A stretch of DNA of 64,000 nucleotides. Source: Carboxylicivirga sp. M1479. Lineage in GTDB: Bacteria > Bacteroidota > Bacteroidia > Bacteroidales > Marinilabiliaceae. The translations under genes were made by a program, and so were the position numbers. The DNA lies in the NCBI RefSeq assembly GCF_007097485.1, contig NZ_VKDE01000038.1, forward strand, positions 27,224 to 91,223, read 5' to 3'. Positions 34,736-44,969 of this stretch are shown one piece after another. Every line of letters starts with the position of its first letter. Within the stretch, counting starts at the first letter, position 1. The notes beneath the pieces are model-generated. The model was not told the origin of the DNA and ran no database searches. It saw nothing but the letters and a program-made list of their open reading frames with translations.

Positions 34736-37405
34736 TTATATACGATATACAAAGCTGAACATGTAAAATTGATTAAGCGTTGGACTGTACGACTCTGAGA
34801 TGGAGAACTCATCCACAGTTCTTCGTAACTCATCCTGGTTATTGGTCATGTCGTAGGCGGTAAAGATGATTTCGCCTTTGTTATTTTTAAATACCTTGGA
34901 GCTCAAGGCCAGATTTAGGTAAAATCGATTATTACTGACCAGACTACCTGATGCACCCGTGTAACTATGGCTGGTATTGGTTTTGAAGATAAACTTTTTG
35001 TAAAAATTATAATAGAGGTTAAGTCCACTGTTTTGAGTAAAATAGTTGGATTGTGAACTGGCTCCTCCGCGGTTATCCACCATGGAATAGTTGCTGGCAG
35101 TGCGAACGGTAAAATCAATCTTTTCGTTGATATTGGAACCTAAGGTAAAGCTCTGGCTCAGGTTCAGGCGCTTGGAATAATCCACCACCCCATTAATAAG
35201 GTTAGGCATGCGGCTATAGTTAACACCTGAGCGCATATTGAGTTTGGACTTAAGCTTATTCACGGGCAGGCCTGCTGTAAAATCAAGCCCCAGGCGGTAA
35301 TTACCATCCAGGTTAACAGGCTGGCTAAACTGCCCACCAGCAGGTAAGAAATACTCACCCAGCACAAGGGTATCATTTTGAGCTACTACCCTGTTCTGGG
35401 CCACCATATCATTGGTGAGACTGGCAGTGAAATTCACTGAGGTAAACACCCCTTTTTGAGGGTTCGAACGGCGCATGGACACACGGGCCCGGTGCCTGCT
35501 CGATGATTTCAAGTTGGGATTACCCGTGGATATATTGAGTGGATTACTGACATCCACCACATCCTGCAGACTTCGTAAAGATGGGTTGCTGCTTGACATA
35601 CCATAACTGGCCTGCCAATTGATTTTCTTACTCTGCTTAAACGAGTATTTCACCTGCGGTTCAATAAAGCGGAAGGTCTCCTTAAGTTGCTCCACTTCGG
35701 GAAACACCTCTTCGCTTTGAATCATATTTTGCGAAAGGGCTAATCCCATGTATAATTTTGTTTTTTCACCGCCTGTTTTAAAAGCTACACGAGCACGTTG
35801 TGAAGTACTTGTATTATTAAAATCACTGGAGGTTAAGCTATCCAGGCGACTATAGCTCTGGCTGTCTTCATCGTAATCGAAGCTCTGTTTCTGTGACTGT
35901 CCCTGGCGCTGACTGATGCTATAGCCCATGTTCAATTGACTGTACTCCCCTATGGCATGGTTATAGGTCAAACCGGCTTTGAAGGTACTACCATCATTGT
36001 TACTCTCCGACTGTCGGTTAATGGCCTGCACCGTCTCTCCTGCATTATTGATGGTCTCCGACCATTGTTGTCCATGTCCAGTACTTTGTGATACATTAAC
36101 CCCAGCGTTGGCCGAGAGGGCACTGCCCTTATCATTTAGTCGGCGGATGACATTGACCTGTCCGCCAAAAGTATTGGATTCACCCAGATTACTATTGACA
36201 CCCGTGTTTTTATTTAGCAACACATCGTCCTTATAAGTTTCTGACAAGTTGAGACTTTGGTTCTCATTGGTGTTCTGACCCAGATTAGCCGACACCGTCA
36301 ACTGAAAAGCTTCACTGGCATGGTTGGTCCATTGCAAACCCGCATTATGTCCCTGAACACTTGAATTACTGCGTCGCTCGTTGCTGTTGTATTGGTCTGC
36401 CAAGGCTCCTGCTACGTACTCACGTGAATTACTACTGTAGTTTTCACTTTGATTATCGTTAAAATTATAACGCACGTTAAAATCCTGCTCTCCGGTATAA
36501 CCATAATTAGCACCCAACTGTGTTTGTTCTCTCTCGTTTCCAGATATGGTTCCTCCTCCACCTCCACGATTTATCTTCACCGGTGCATTGACATTGTTAT
36601 GGCGTCCATTGAGGTTAAAACGGTGGGTTTCGCTGTAACGGTTAAGCTTTCCCTCACCCACGTAACGGTCGTCTTTACCGTAGCCGGCAGCCACCTCACC
36701 CACCAACATGGAGTTCTTTTGATTTTTGGTGATGATGTTGATGGTTTGCCCACCATTCATGTCTTCAAAGCCCGAGTATTTGGCTTCGTCACTCTTGTAC
36801 TGAAACACATCAATTTTTTTAATCATGTCGGGCGGTATGTTCTCCAGGGCCTCTTTCACATTATTGCCAAAAAAGCGTTTGCCATCCACCAATATCTCTT
36901 TAATGGTATCGCCCATGGCCATCATCTTGTCGCCATCGGCATAAAAACCGGGCATTTTCAGTAGTAAATCGCTGGTAGTGGCATCGAGGCTTACTTTATA
37001 GGCTTCGGGGTTGTATACGAGCGTATCGCCACGCTGAAAGGTCGGTGCTAGGTTACTTACCACCTGTATCTCATCAATCATCTCATGGTCTTCAATTAGG
37101 ATAATGGTTGTCACCTGAAAGACAGAATCAGTGACGGTAATATTCTTTTTGAATGTTCTGAATCCCATAAATGATACCTGAAGCATGTGCTTGCCTTGTG
37201 GGACATTGAAGTTAAAAACACCATCGATTGATGTAATGGTACCTTGGGGTGGTAGCGAATCGTTTAATGCATCTAACAATACGGTTGCACCTGGCAAGGG
37301 TAAACGTTCTTTGGCATCGATGACCAAACCACTTACAACACTTGTTTGTGAGTAACTAGAGGTACTTGCTGCAATTGCGAAGAGTATGAAGAGTAATCGG
37401 TACAT
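34736..37405 (-). CDS. Large outer-membrane beta-barrel protein with carboxypeptidase-like and plug domains
   Basis: The product has 889 residues. Signal peptide (FAIAASTSSYSQ). Residues 25-105 form a CarboxypepD_reg-like domain (VSGLVIDAKERLPLPGATVL; GVFNFNVPQGKHMLQVSFMG). A TonB-receptor-like plug follows (DEIQVVSNLAPTFQRGDTLVYN; DTIKEILVDGKRFFGNNVKEALENIP; INIITKNQ). The remainder is a barrel of the OMP_b-brl_3 type. It ends YMFSFVYRI. No SusD partner is adjacent, so it is not a classical SusC; these orphan receptors have unknown cargo. The HK/RR pair at 37616-40300 is divergent and could control it, though no evidence shows that. Confidence 0.83.
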   Translation of the reverse strand: MYRLLFILFAIAASTSSYSQTSVVSGLVIDAKERLPLPGATVLLDALNDSLPPQGTITSIDGVFNFNVPQGKHMLQVSFMGFRTFKKNITVTDSVFQVTTIILIEDHEMIDEIQVVSNLAPTFQRGDTLVYNPEAYKVSLDATTSDLLLKMPGFYADGDKMMAMGDTIKEILVDGKRFFGNNVKEALENIPPDMIKKIDVFQYKSDEAKYSGFEDMNGGQTINIITKNQKNSMLVGEVAAGYGKDDRYVGEGKLNRYSETHRFNLNGRHNNVNAPVKINRGGGGGTISGNEREQTQLGANYGYTGEQDFNVRYNFNDNQSENYSSNSREYVAGALADQYNSNERRSNSSVQGHNAGLQWTNHASEAFQLTVSANLGQNTNENQSLNLSETYKDDVLLNKNTGVNSNLGESNTFGGQVNVIRRLNDKGSALSANAGVNVSQSTGHGQQWSETINNAGETVQAINRQSESNNDGSTFKAGLTYNHAIGEYSQLNMGYSISQRQGQSQKQSFDYDEDSQSYSRLDSLTSSDFNNTSTSQRARVAFKTGGEKTKLYMGLALSQNMIQSEEVFPEVEQLKETFRFIEPQVKYSFKQSKKINWQASYGMSSSNPSLRSLQDVVDVSNPLNISTGNPNLKSSSRHRARVSMRRSNPQKGVFTSVNFTASLTNDMVAQNRVVAQNDTLVLGEYFLPAGGQFSQPVNLDGNYRLGLDFTAGLPVNKLKSKLNMRSGVNYSRMPNLINGVVDYSKRLNLSQSFTLGSNINEKIDFTVRTASNYSMVDNRGGASSQSNYFTQNSGLNLYYNFYKKFIFKTNTSHSYTGASGSLVSNNRFYLNLALSSKVFKNNKGEIIFTAYDMTNNQDELRRTVDEFSISESYSPTLNQFYMFSFVYRI

Positions 37406-37615
37406 ATACTTTTTTAAGATTTTTCAACCAGGTACTTTATATTTATTTAAATAGTAGCAAAAGGCTTGTAGTACAAAAGAACCATTTACCAAGCCATATG
37501 TGGGTTAATGCTTGCACAATCAAGGTTAATTAAGGTTAACAGAAATATATTCCTGCAGTATTTTTACTTTTCTTTACACTGTCGTTCAGTCTATTAAGAC
37601 TAAGAAAACTATAGC

Positions 37616-39103
37616 ATGCAAAAAAAGTATTTGAATAATAAAAGGTTGCGTTATATTTTTTTAATGGTCACCAGCCAGGTGGTGCTGACCCTTTTTGTTG
37701 GCTACTGGCTTAGCACACAGTACGACAATGAGAAACAAGTTTTTCAAAAAGACTTGATACAGATTTGGCGCTCCACCGTGAACGATTACAATAACAAACA
37801 GATGTTTATTAACCAAATAGGTCCCATACTATTAAACCCCGACACCTTACACCCCGAAAAAATAGACCTGAGTCACTTAGGCTTTCATCCTGACAAAAAA
37901 CGAGCACTGGTAAGAGACATGGTGCAGCTTATAGATAAGTACCCCGAAGAGGTAAAGCATTACACCAATTACATAACACAAGAATACCCTTATCCTAAAA
38001 CCGATGAAAACATTGACTTAATCATAAATAACACATTGAAGCTTCATCACCGCTATGGCATACGAACCAACTATTACTCATACCTAGATAGTAATAGTGA
38101 CGAAATAAAAAAAGCTGATCTAAAACTGTTCCAGTCGATGTTTACGACGCGTGTTAAAATTAAAGACAGCAACATTAACATCGAACATCTGCCTAAAAAC
38201 AAGGTATTAATGCCCAAGGAATCGACCATCTACCTTGATCGATACAACAAGGAGTTAAAACATCGGGAGATAGCGATTTTATTTACTAACTACTATATCT
38301 ATCTACTAAGTGTTATTGCTCCTCAACTACTTTTTGCACTCATTCTCTTATGTCTCACTGGTTTTGCCTTATTTTTTACTTATCGTGGATACGTTAAACA
38401 AATGAAATTAAACACGCTTCGTTCTGATTTTATTAATAACATAACGCATGAGTTAAAAATTCCAGTTGCTACTGCTAAAGTTGCACTTGAGGCTCTAAAA
38501 AAGTTCGGTTTACAAGGCGATGCCGCCACTACTGAAGAATATCTAAACATGGTATCACGTGAAATGGAACGACTGGATCAGTTAACCGAACGAGTGCTCA
38601 CCCATTCGGTATTCGAAAGCGGAAGCCAAGAAATTAAACTTGAAGAAACAGATATGAATACCTTTATTACAGAGGTGAACCAGTCACTTCAAATATTATA
38701 CGCGGGTCAGAATGCCACTATAACATGTACCACACCCCCAGCACCAATAAAAAACTATGTGGATAAGGTTTACCTTGAAGGCATTATTAAAAACCTGGTG
38801 GATAATAGTTTGAAATACGGAGGCAAAGGTGTTAGCATTAACATTCAATTATTAGAAGATAAAGATGGCACCTTTATTACAGTGAGTGACAACGGGCCAG
38901 GCATTAAAAAAGAGTATACTGAAAAAATATTTGAGAAGTTTTTCAGGGTGCCTACAGGCAATAAACACAACATTAAAGGCCACGGTTTAGGATTAAGCTT
39001 TGCAGCCTTACTTATGAAACAACACAAAGGCTCCATCACAGTCAATAACCTAAAAGAAGGCGGGTGTCGGTTCATTCTGAAATTTCCAAAAGAGGTAAAC
39101 TAA
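37616..39103 (+). CDS. Sensor histidine kinase
   Basis: The product has 495 residues. TM1 at about 13-32 (YIFLMVTSQVVLTLFVGYWL), a periplasmic sensor of about 190 residues with no recognised fold, and TM2 at about 226-256. The HisKA box is NNITHELKIPVATAK with the phospho-accepting His278. The HATPase_c domain shows N box LVDNSLKYG, G1 DNGPGIK and G2 GHGLGLSF. It is an inner-membrane kinase. The partner response regulator is encoded downstream at 39608, but 504 bases containing a foldback element and R2 remnants separate them, and the regulator has its own promoter-like element. Confidence 0.93.
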   Translation: MQKKYLNNKRLRYIFLMVTSQVVLTLFVGYWLSTQYDNEKQVFQKDLIQIWRSTVNDYNNKQMFINQIGPILLNPDTLHPEKIDLSHLGFHPDKKRALVRDMVQLIDKYPEEVKHYTNYITQEYPYPKTDENIDLIINNTLKLHHRYGIRTNYYSYLDSNSDEIKKADLKLFQSMFTTRVKIKDSNINIEHLPKNKVLMPKESTIYLDRYNKELKHREIAILFTNYYIYLLSVIAPQLLFALILLCLTGFALFFTYRGYVKQMKLNTLRSDFINNITHELKIPVATAKVALEALKKFGLQGDAATTEEYLNMVSREMERLDQLTERVLTHSVFESGSQEIKLEETDMNTFITEVNQSLQILYAGQNATITCTTPPAPIKNYVDKVYLEGIIKNLVDNSLKYGGKGVSINIQLLEDKDGTFITVSDNGPGIKKEYTEKIFEKFFRVPTGNKHNIKGHGLGLSFAALLMKQHKGSITVNNLKEGGCRFILKFPKEVN

Positions 39104-39290
39104 TGTGAGTTCGATGTAAGAAATATTTATCTAAAGAACAAAAACTAGTCATTATCACATTTTAAAGCCAGATATCTTCATTCATTCCCCAACATCACCA
39201 TAAGGGCTGTAGGTCCAGCACATTACAAATAACACAAACGTATGTATCATGTGTCAACCTTTCAGGATTTTGGCGCAAAATATATGTTAT
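39104..39290. repeat. Degenerate R2 hairpin remnants
   Basis: GGGCTgtaggtCCAGCAC-like text (about 39207) and CAACCTTTCAGGATTTTG (about 39255) resemble the last and third hairpins of R2 but no longer pair fully. More of the same (GACCTTTCAGGCCTGA) lies to the right of the foldback element, so the element seems to have inserted into an old R2 copy. Confidence 0.5.
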
Positions 39291-39449
39291 GATGAGGATG
39301 TCCAAAAATAAAATTTCACGCAAAGAACACTAAGAACCTCGCAAAGGTCGCAAAGTATAAATTGTTATTTTTTAAGACTTTGCGTTTTTTGCGATTTTCT
39401 TGCTTTGAGTACTTGGTGAGAAATATCAATGTTTTTGGACACCCTCATC
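39291..39449. mobile_element. 159-bp foldback element (MITE-like)
   Basis: The left end GATGAGGATGTCCAAAAA and the right end, read inverted, GATGAGGGTGTCCAAAAA match at 17 of 18 positions. The interior is also self-complementary (CGCAAAGGTCGCAAAGT against ACTTTGCGTTTTTTGCGA). No coding capacity. It separates the kinase gene from its regulator. A clear target duplication was not found. Confidence 0.75.
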
Positions 39450-39540
39450 CTGATACGTCACGACCTTTCAGGCCTGATTTATTGGAATCATAAGTAACTC
39501 ATCCTACTCTTACATCGAACACGGGTTAAACTAAAACCCT

Positions 39541-39548
39541 TATCTTTG
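39541..39548 (+). promoter_or_regulatory. -7 element upstream of the response regulator
   Basis: TATCTTTG matches TAnnTTTG, 60 bases before the start codon. The upstream TTG is not clear. Confidence 0.4.
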
Positions 39549-39607
39549 TATCAGAAAGCAATTAACACCATACACTCACTAGTCCTCGGTGACAATCTAA
39601 ATTAACC

Positions 39608-40300
39608 ATGAAAACAAAAGTACTATACGTAGAGGATGAACCCAGTTTGGGTAAGATTGTCAATGACACCTTGCGCCTGCAAGGGTTTGATGTTGTATGG
39701 GAAACTGACGGATCACAAGTGATGGGACATTTTAGTAATTTTACACCACACATTTGTGTGCTTGATATTATGCTGCCCAATACCGATGGTTATGAACTGT
39801 GTGAGCGTATAAAAGAGCAATATCCCCTTATGCCCATCATCTTTTTAAGCGCCAAAGTGGCGACAGAAGATCTTGTTAAAGGCTTTGAAGCTGGGGGAAC
39901 CGATTACATGCGTAAACCTTTTAGCATTGAAGAACTCATTATTCGCATTAAGAATCAATTACTGCTAAAACAGCTAACAGCGCCCGACAGCGCTTCGCAA
40001 CAGAAAAAAATAGCGATTGGCTTATACACCTATTTCCCTCAACGCTTTGAATTGCAAACACCAACAGCAAACATTAAACTATCAAATCGAGAGGGGGAGT
40101 TATTAAAAATGATGGCTGGAAAAGGCAGCCAGATCATTGAACGTAAAGAGTTATTATTAAAAATATGGGGCGATGACTCGTTCTTTAACTCACGTAACCT
40201 GGATGTGTACATTAAAAAACTCCGTAATTACTTTAGCGAAGATGATAATATTGAGATTCAGACTTTGAGAGGGAAAGGCTATCTGTTTTTAGTACGCTAG
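39608..40300 (+). CDS. OmpR/PhoB-family response regulator
   Basis: The product has 230 residues. Receiver domain: acidic pair Asp10-Glu11 (YVEDEPS), phospho-acceptor Asp53 (VLDIMLPNTDG), Ser in IIFLSAKV and the conserved Lys in DYMRKPF. The C-terminal winged helix (LSNREGELLKMMA...SRNLDVYIKKLRNYF...LRGKGYLF) is of the PhoB/OmpR type. It probably works with the kinase at 37616. It is followed by the R2-type repeats at 40403, with no other gene in the operon. Confidence 0.95.
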   Translation: MKTKVLYVEDEPSLGKIVNDTLRLQGFDVVWETDGSQVMGHFSNFTPHICVLDIMLPNTDGYELCERIKEQYPLMPIIFLSAKVATEDLVKGFEAGGTDYMRKPFSIEELIIRIKNQLLLKQLTAPDSASQQKKIAIGLYTYFPQRFELQTPTANIKLSNREGELLKMMAGKGSQIIERKELLLKIWGDDSFFNSRNLDVYIKKLRNYFSEDDNIEIQTLRGKGYLFLVR

Positions 40301-40402
40301 CAGAACGAGGTAAGCTCTTCAATAGTGATGCGTATCTTTTTTGATAAAACTTTAAAGTTTTGTGCTACTCTTCCATTTTATCAATCCTCTTATCTTTCTG
40401 GT

Positions 40403-41705
40403 TATGTGTCGGGCTTACAGCCCTGATTTATATACTGCTTATATCACAGGCCGTATTCATTTTATTCATCGGCCTGTGCTGTTATGTCAATGCCCTTCAG
40501 GCAATAGGTTTCAAGCGGCTTATAATTCTACCCCTGGGAAAACGTAGTTTCGCTAATACCATTAAAAACAAACACATATTGGCAAGTGCTGCAAGCGTTG
40601 GGGGTAATACACTAATTCCAGCAATATGTGTCGGGCCTACAGCCCTAATAATTGTGTGCTATTTTATATCACAGGCTGTATTTCACTGCGTTCAAGTGGC
40701 CTGTGCTACTACCTTAATGCCTTTCAGGCAATACGTGCAAGCCCTTTCAGGTAATATTTTACCACTGAGCTCACAGAGAACACAGCGGTAATTAATCATT
40801 ATAACTAAACAACATGAACACTGGTGTATTAATACCAATTACCTATGCCACTACGTGTACCTACTGCATGCTGCTACGCCTATTTTTGGTTTAATACCGA
40901 TTAGTTAATGACCTTAGCGTTAAACTTGCTTTGCGTTTAACACTGTCATTAATCGATCGGCATTATACCAAGTGCTAATTTCATAATCAAAATGGTATAA
41001 CTTCGGTATCGCTATAATTTATGTGTCGGGCCTACAGCCCTAATAATTGTGTGCTATTTTATATCACAGCCCGTATTTCACTGCGTTCAAGTGGCCTGTG
41101 CTGTTATGTCAATGCCTTTCAGGCAATTCGTTTCAAGCGGCTTATCATTCTACCCCTGGGAAAAAGTAGTTACGCTAATACCATTAAAAACAAACACATG
41201 TTGGCAAGTGCTGCAAGCGATGGGGGTAATACGCTAATTCCAGCAATACGTGTCGGGCCTACAGCCCTAATAATTGTGTGCTATTTTATATCACAGGCCG
41301 TATTTCACTGCGTTCAAGTGGCCTGTGCTACTACCTTAATGCCTTTCAGGCAATACGTGCAAGCCCTTTCAGGTAATATTTTACCACTGAGGTCACAGAG
41401 AACACAGCGGTAATTAATCATTATAACTAAACAACATGAACACTGGTGTATTAATACCAATTACCTATGCCACTACGTGTACCTACTGCATGCTGCTACG
41501 CCTATTTTTGGTTTAACTTCGGTATCGCTATAATTTATGTGTCGGGCCTACAGCCCTAATGATTGTGTACTATTTTAAATCACAGGCCTTATTTCACTGC
41601 GTTCAAGTGGCCTGTGCTACTACCTTAATGCCTTTCAGGCAATATTTTTCAAGCCATTTCAGGTAATAATTTACCGCTGAGGACACAGAGAACACAGAGG
41701 TAATT
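40403..41705. repeat. Tandemly duplicated R2-type repeats (no transposase)
   Basis: GGGC(t/c)TacAGCCC hairpins start at about 40406, 40626, 41024, 41249 and 41538, each followed by CACAGG...CCTGTG and TGCC(t/c)ttcAGGCA. The last three R2 hairpins are missing. The first two pairs lie in a duplicated segment of about 515 bp (copy A 40403-40894, copy B from 40998), with a partial third copy from 41518. ACCACTGAG...CACAGAGAACACAG strings also repeat in each copy. Several open frames here are repeat artefacts. Confidence 0.83.
40895..40997. mobile_element. 103-bp MITE, copy 1, with TAA target duplication
   Basis: The element begins TACCGATTAG and ends AAAATGGTA. TAA flanks it at 40892-40894 and 40998-41000. 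Copy B of the tandem repeat (about 41511-41524) has the uninterrupted site GGTTTAACTTCGG, which shows the insertion directly. The first two thirds fold into a long imperfect hairpin. An apparently identical copy lies at 49472-49574. Confidence 0.92.
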
Positions 41706-42147
41706 AATTATTAACTCTGAGAAAAACTTCACTCAAGCATCTTACGCTATACCACGCATACTATTTGCGCTTATGCACGCATACTATTTGTCCTATACCA
41801 CGCAAGCTTTTTGCGGGCTACTACGCCTATTGCTTGGGCAACACTACCCATACTGTTTGGGCTTACTTATCACTATTGCTCTAAATAAGTTTTAGATATT
41901 CATTTTGTTCGCTAGGCTTTACGGATAAACCACACGAAAGAACTCGTACGGCAGCATTAGATTCCCCCTCTCCCTGCGGGTTTCTCCCCAAGGGGAGAAT
42001 TCAATCGTCGGAGAAATATTCCAAGTCAAATGAAAAGCGGCACCTCCTTTGAAGTACCGCTTGCTCACAACCTAACCAAACTTTAGTTTGAATAACGAAC
42101 TATTTGCGTTTCCGGCAACAAACTAAAGCACTAACTCAAACCAAAAC
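41706..42147. other. Non-coding region with low-complexity repeats
   Basis: There is no gene. Between about 41740 and 41860 there are repeated near-identical phrases around ACGCATACTATTTG and CTACGCCTATT. A C-rich stretch at 41965-41998 (CTCCCTGCGGG, CTCCCCAAGGGGAG) resembles the interior of the MITE at 25885. The downstream end holds the terminator at 42035. Confidence 0.5.
42035..42062 (-). terminator. Probable terminator of the T9SS-sorted protein gene
   Basis: AAGCGG / CCGCTT with an inner GT/AC pair and a long loop; on the minus strand it is followed by TTCATTTG. It lies 86 bases after the stop codon. Confidence 0.5.
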
Positions 42148-44943
42148 TTATCTTTTAATTACTTTACTTATCTGTACCATTTCAGCACCACTTAGGAACT
42201 GAACAACATACATACCTGCTGGTAAGTCAGAAGTAGAAACTGTAGCTTCTGTACCTCTTACTTCAACAGAACGCACTACAGCACCAGCTACGTTATAAAT
42301 AACAGCACGGTCAATATCTTGTGTATTGCGGAATGTTAATGAAGTAGAGAATGGGTTTGGTGAAACAGTTACCAATGATTTAATAACATCGCTTACGGCA
42401 GTAGCTTCTGTGCGTATGTATGCTCTTACAGAACCAGAACCTGTTGCTATTTCATCATCAGATCTTTCACCAACTAACAAATAGTCCCCTTCTAAAGCAA
42501 TACTATAACCGAAATTATTATAGGCCCCTGGTGTTGGTGTTACTAATTTTGAAGTTTCATTATTCGTTGCTGCCCATCCAAGAACAGGTTCTTCAAATAT
42601 ATATACTGTTCCAGACTGCAAATTACCATCAACAGCTTCAGCATAATCCCCAACAGCAATAATACCTGATGAAATTGCCAAAGCATACCTACCAAAGGCA
42701 CCCGGTGTATTAGATGCAGAAGGTTTAAAAACAACATTTGAGATTACATCCCCAGTCCAGTCATCTCCTTGCTTTTCGAATAAATACACTGCATTTTTTG
42801 CATCCGCTATCAAGATTTTGTCGCCTTCCATCGCAAGACCATAACCTAAATAAGCACTAGCAACTGCTGAACCAGATTTTAACACAGCACTTTCTGTAGA
42901 AGCGGCAGTTGACCACGATGCATTAGAAGCTTTTGTAAATACAAAACCAGCCCCTGGATTACTTAAGCCACCGAAATCATAATTATGCGCTGCAGCAACG
43001 ATCACATCATCTTCCATTCCTAAGGTAAAGGTACCTAAACCAGCGCTAGCAGTTGCGTCTGAGCTATAAAAAGTATTTACTAAACTTGCACCTTCACTCC
43101 AGATAGCTTGTGTTTTTTCATATACCACAATAGCTCCTTGACTTGTTAAGGTTTCACCTACATTGTAACCTGGAACTGAAGCTGCAATCGCATTGTTTGA
43201 TACAGCTACTTTTGCGCCAAGCTGGTCATTTTTTACAGGGCTAGCCAAAGTTATCATAAGGCTTTCGGTAGCATCTGCCCATTCTCCTGATGGTTTTTCA
43301 TAAACAAAAACAGCTCCTGCGCCAGTAATTGTACCATTCGTAAACGATGGAGCCCCAACAACAATTACGTCACCTTTAATGTCAACAGAATTGCCAAAAC
43401 CGAAGTTACCAGCTACACTTGCGCTAGGAGTTAAGTCTGCTACTTTTGCCCACTCATCACCTGTTCTCTTTAAAACATAAACAGTCTCAGGTGCTCCAGG
43501 TGCACCTACGACAGCGTATACACCATCCATAGCAACAGCATAGCCAAAAAACTCACCTGTATTGCTAACTGTTTCTAAAGATATTGCATCCGCGGTTGGT
43601 GTTGAAGTCGTTACCCAACTTCCAACAGGCTTTGTGTATGAGAATACTTTTCCTATTATCTGTCCCCCTGGTTGATCAAGATTTAGAAGAGAAAATTCAG
43701 CGGCTCCTACTAAAATCGTAGTTCCATCATAGGCAACAGAAGCACCGTGTTTGGCAGCTGCATCTAAACCATCTACAGTAAGGGTAGCAACAGGTGCCTC
43801 GTGAGACGTCGTCCAAACGCCATCTGCAGGTCCCTCAAAAACATATGTTTTATTTAAAGAAGGTAATCCGACAACAACCTCGTTGCCTGATACATTGCAT
43901 ACCGCCCCAAATAATTCTTGAGCTAAAGGGGTTGGTGACAGCAAGGTAGCAGTCTGTAAGGTATATTTATCAGCAGCATTTACACTTGTTGGATCGCGGT
44001 ATATTGCGTCAGTTCCATATACCAATACAGCACCAGCATTATCTACTGTGGGATCTTTTGTCGGGTCAATACCACCATCTTTTTTATAATGATCAGCAGT
44101 TGCATAAATAACACCATTTTCTATACTAACAGTTATGCCAAGATAATCATAGGTATCTGGAGTGTCACTACTTAAAATATGATTTGCGGCTGACATGGTG
44201 GTCCAACTTGCCCCTGAGCGTTTATAAACAAATACGGCACCACATCTGGTTACACCTTCTAAAGTTGTTCTCCATGAACCAACTGCAATGACATCGTCCT
44301 CTATGGCCACAGCACAGCCAAACTCACCTGCTACAGATGTAGCGTCTGTTAAACTTACTGGTGTTATATCTGATGTCCAATCAGAACCTGGTGTTTTTTC
44401 GTATACAAACGCACTACCATTACCATATTGCCATGCATGCTTTTCACCAACAACTAACACATCATCGGTTAATGCAAGAGAATATCCAAAGTATCCATTT
44501 GCAAAATTGTTTTGGTAAACAACTGTTGCATCAGTCATATTTTCCCATTCAGTACCAGTCATTTTATAAATAAAAACAGCACCTGCTTTAGCTTGCCCCC
44601 CCTGACCTACAGCTTGAGGATCACCAACTGCAATAATGTTGCCTTTAATTGCTAGTGCAGAACCAAACTCAGCAGAAGTACTCTCACTTGTTGAAAGCTC
44701 AGCAATGGTCGACCAAGCACCATTCTCAAATTTTAGTACATAAACCTGTTGTTTATCTGTGCTTATAACGGCGTAATTACCTTCTATGGCGACCGTTTCA
44801 CCAAATTTGGTATTATCAGCAGGAACGCCTAAAGCCCATTCATTTGGAACTAATTTATTTCCTTGCGCCCAATTATACGTCTGAGCATTTACACCAGCAA
44901 AAGTTGCCAGTGCCATTAATAAAACTAGTAAATTTCTTTTCAT
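42148..44943 (-). CDS. FG-GAP-like beta-propeller protein with T9SS type A sorting domain
   Basis: The product has 931 residues. Signal peptide (LLMALATFAGVNAQ). The body is a long series of about 12-15 repeats of roughly 55-60 residues with the consensus G-x-(S/A)-(V/L)-A-(I/M)-x-(D/G)-(D/N)-x-(I/V)-x-V-G-A, for example FGSALAIKGNIIAVGDPQA and FGYALAVA-like strings, as in FG-GAP/integrin-alpha propellers. The last 80 residues (VSPNPFSTSLTFRN...GMYVVQFLSGAEMVQISKVIKR) are a T9SS type A C-terminal sorting domain, so the protein is exported across the outer membrane and attached or released. Function unknown; it may bind or recognise ligands. It is 61 bases downstream of the metalloprotease gene. 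Confidence 0.88.
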   Translation of the reverse strand: MKRNLLVLLMALATFAGVNAQTYNWAQGNKLVPNEWALGVPADNTKFGETVAIEGNYAVISTDKQQVYVLKFENGAWSTIAELSTSESTSAEFGSALAIKGNIIAVGDPQAVGQGGQAKAGAVFIYKMTGTEWENMTDATVVYQNNFANGYFGYSLALTDDVLVVGEKHAWQYGNGSAFVYEKTPGSDWTSDITPVSLTDATSVAGEFGCAVAIEDDVIAVGSWRTTLEGVTRCGAVFVYKRSGASWTTMSAANHILSSDTPDTYDYLGITVSIENGVIYATADHYKKDGGIDPTKDPTVDNAGAVLVYGTDAIYRDPTSVNAADKYTLQTATLLSPTPLAQELFGAVCNVSGNEVVVGLPSLNKTYVFEGPADGVWTTSHEAPVATLTVDGLDAAAKHGASVAYDGTTILVGAAEFSLLNLDQPGGQIIGKVFSYTKPVGSWVTTSTPTADAISLETVSNTGEFFGYAVAMDGVYAVVGAPGAPETVYVLKRTGDEWAKVADLTPSASVAGNFGFGNSVDIKGDVIVVGAPSFTNGTITGAGAVFVYEKPSGEWADATESLMITLASPVKNDQLGAKVAVSNNAIAASVPGYNVGETLTSQGAIVVYEKTQAIWSEGASLVNTFYSSDATASAGLGTFTLGMEDDVIVAAAHNYDFGGLSNPGAGFVFTKASNASWSTAASTESAVLKSGSAVASAYLGYGLAMEGDKILIADAKNAVYLFEKQGDDWTGDVISNVVFKPSASNTPGAFGRYALAISSGIIAVGDYAEAVDGNLQSGTVYIFEEPVLGWAATNNETSKLVTPTPGAYNNFGYSIALEGDYLLVGERSDDEIATGSGSVRAYIRTEATAVSDVIKSLVTVSPNPFSTSLTFRNTQDIDRAVIYNVAGAVVRSVEVRGTEATVSTSDLPAGMYVVQFLSGAEMVQISKVIKR

Positions 44944-44969
44944 CTTTTCATTCTTTAAGTTATATAATG

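Noticed and set aside
36449..36964. 171-codon ORF antisense to the large OMP gene
   Set aside because: Shadow frame of the plug and early barrel coding sequence.
40360..41413. ORFs of 143 and 130 codons in the tandem R2-type region
   Set aside because: They cover duplicated hairpin repeats and duplicate each other; no protein family features.
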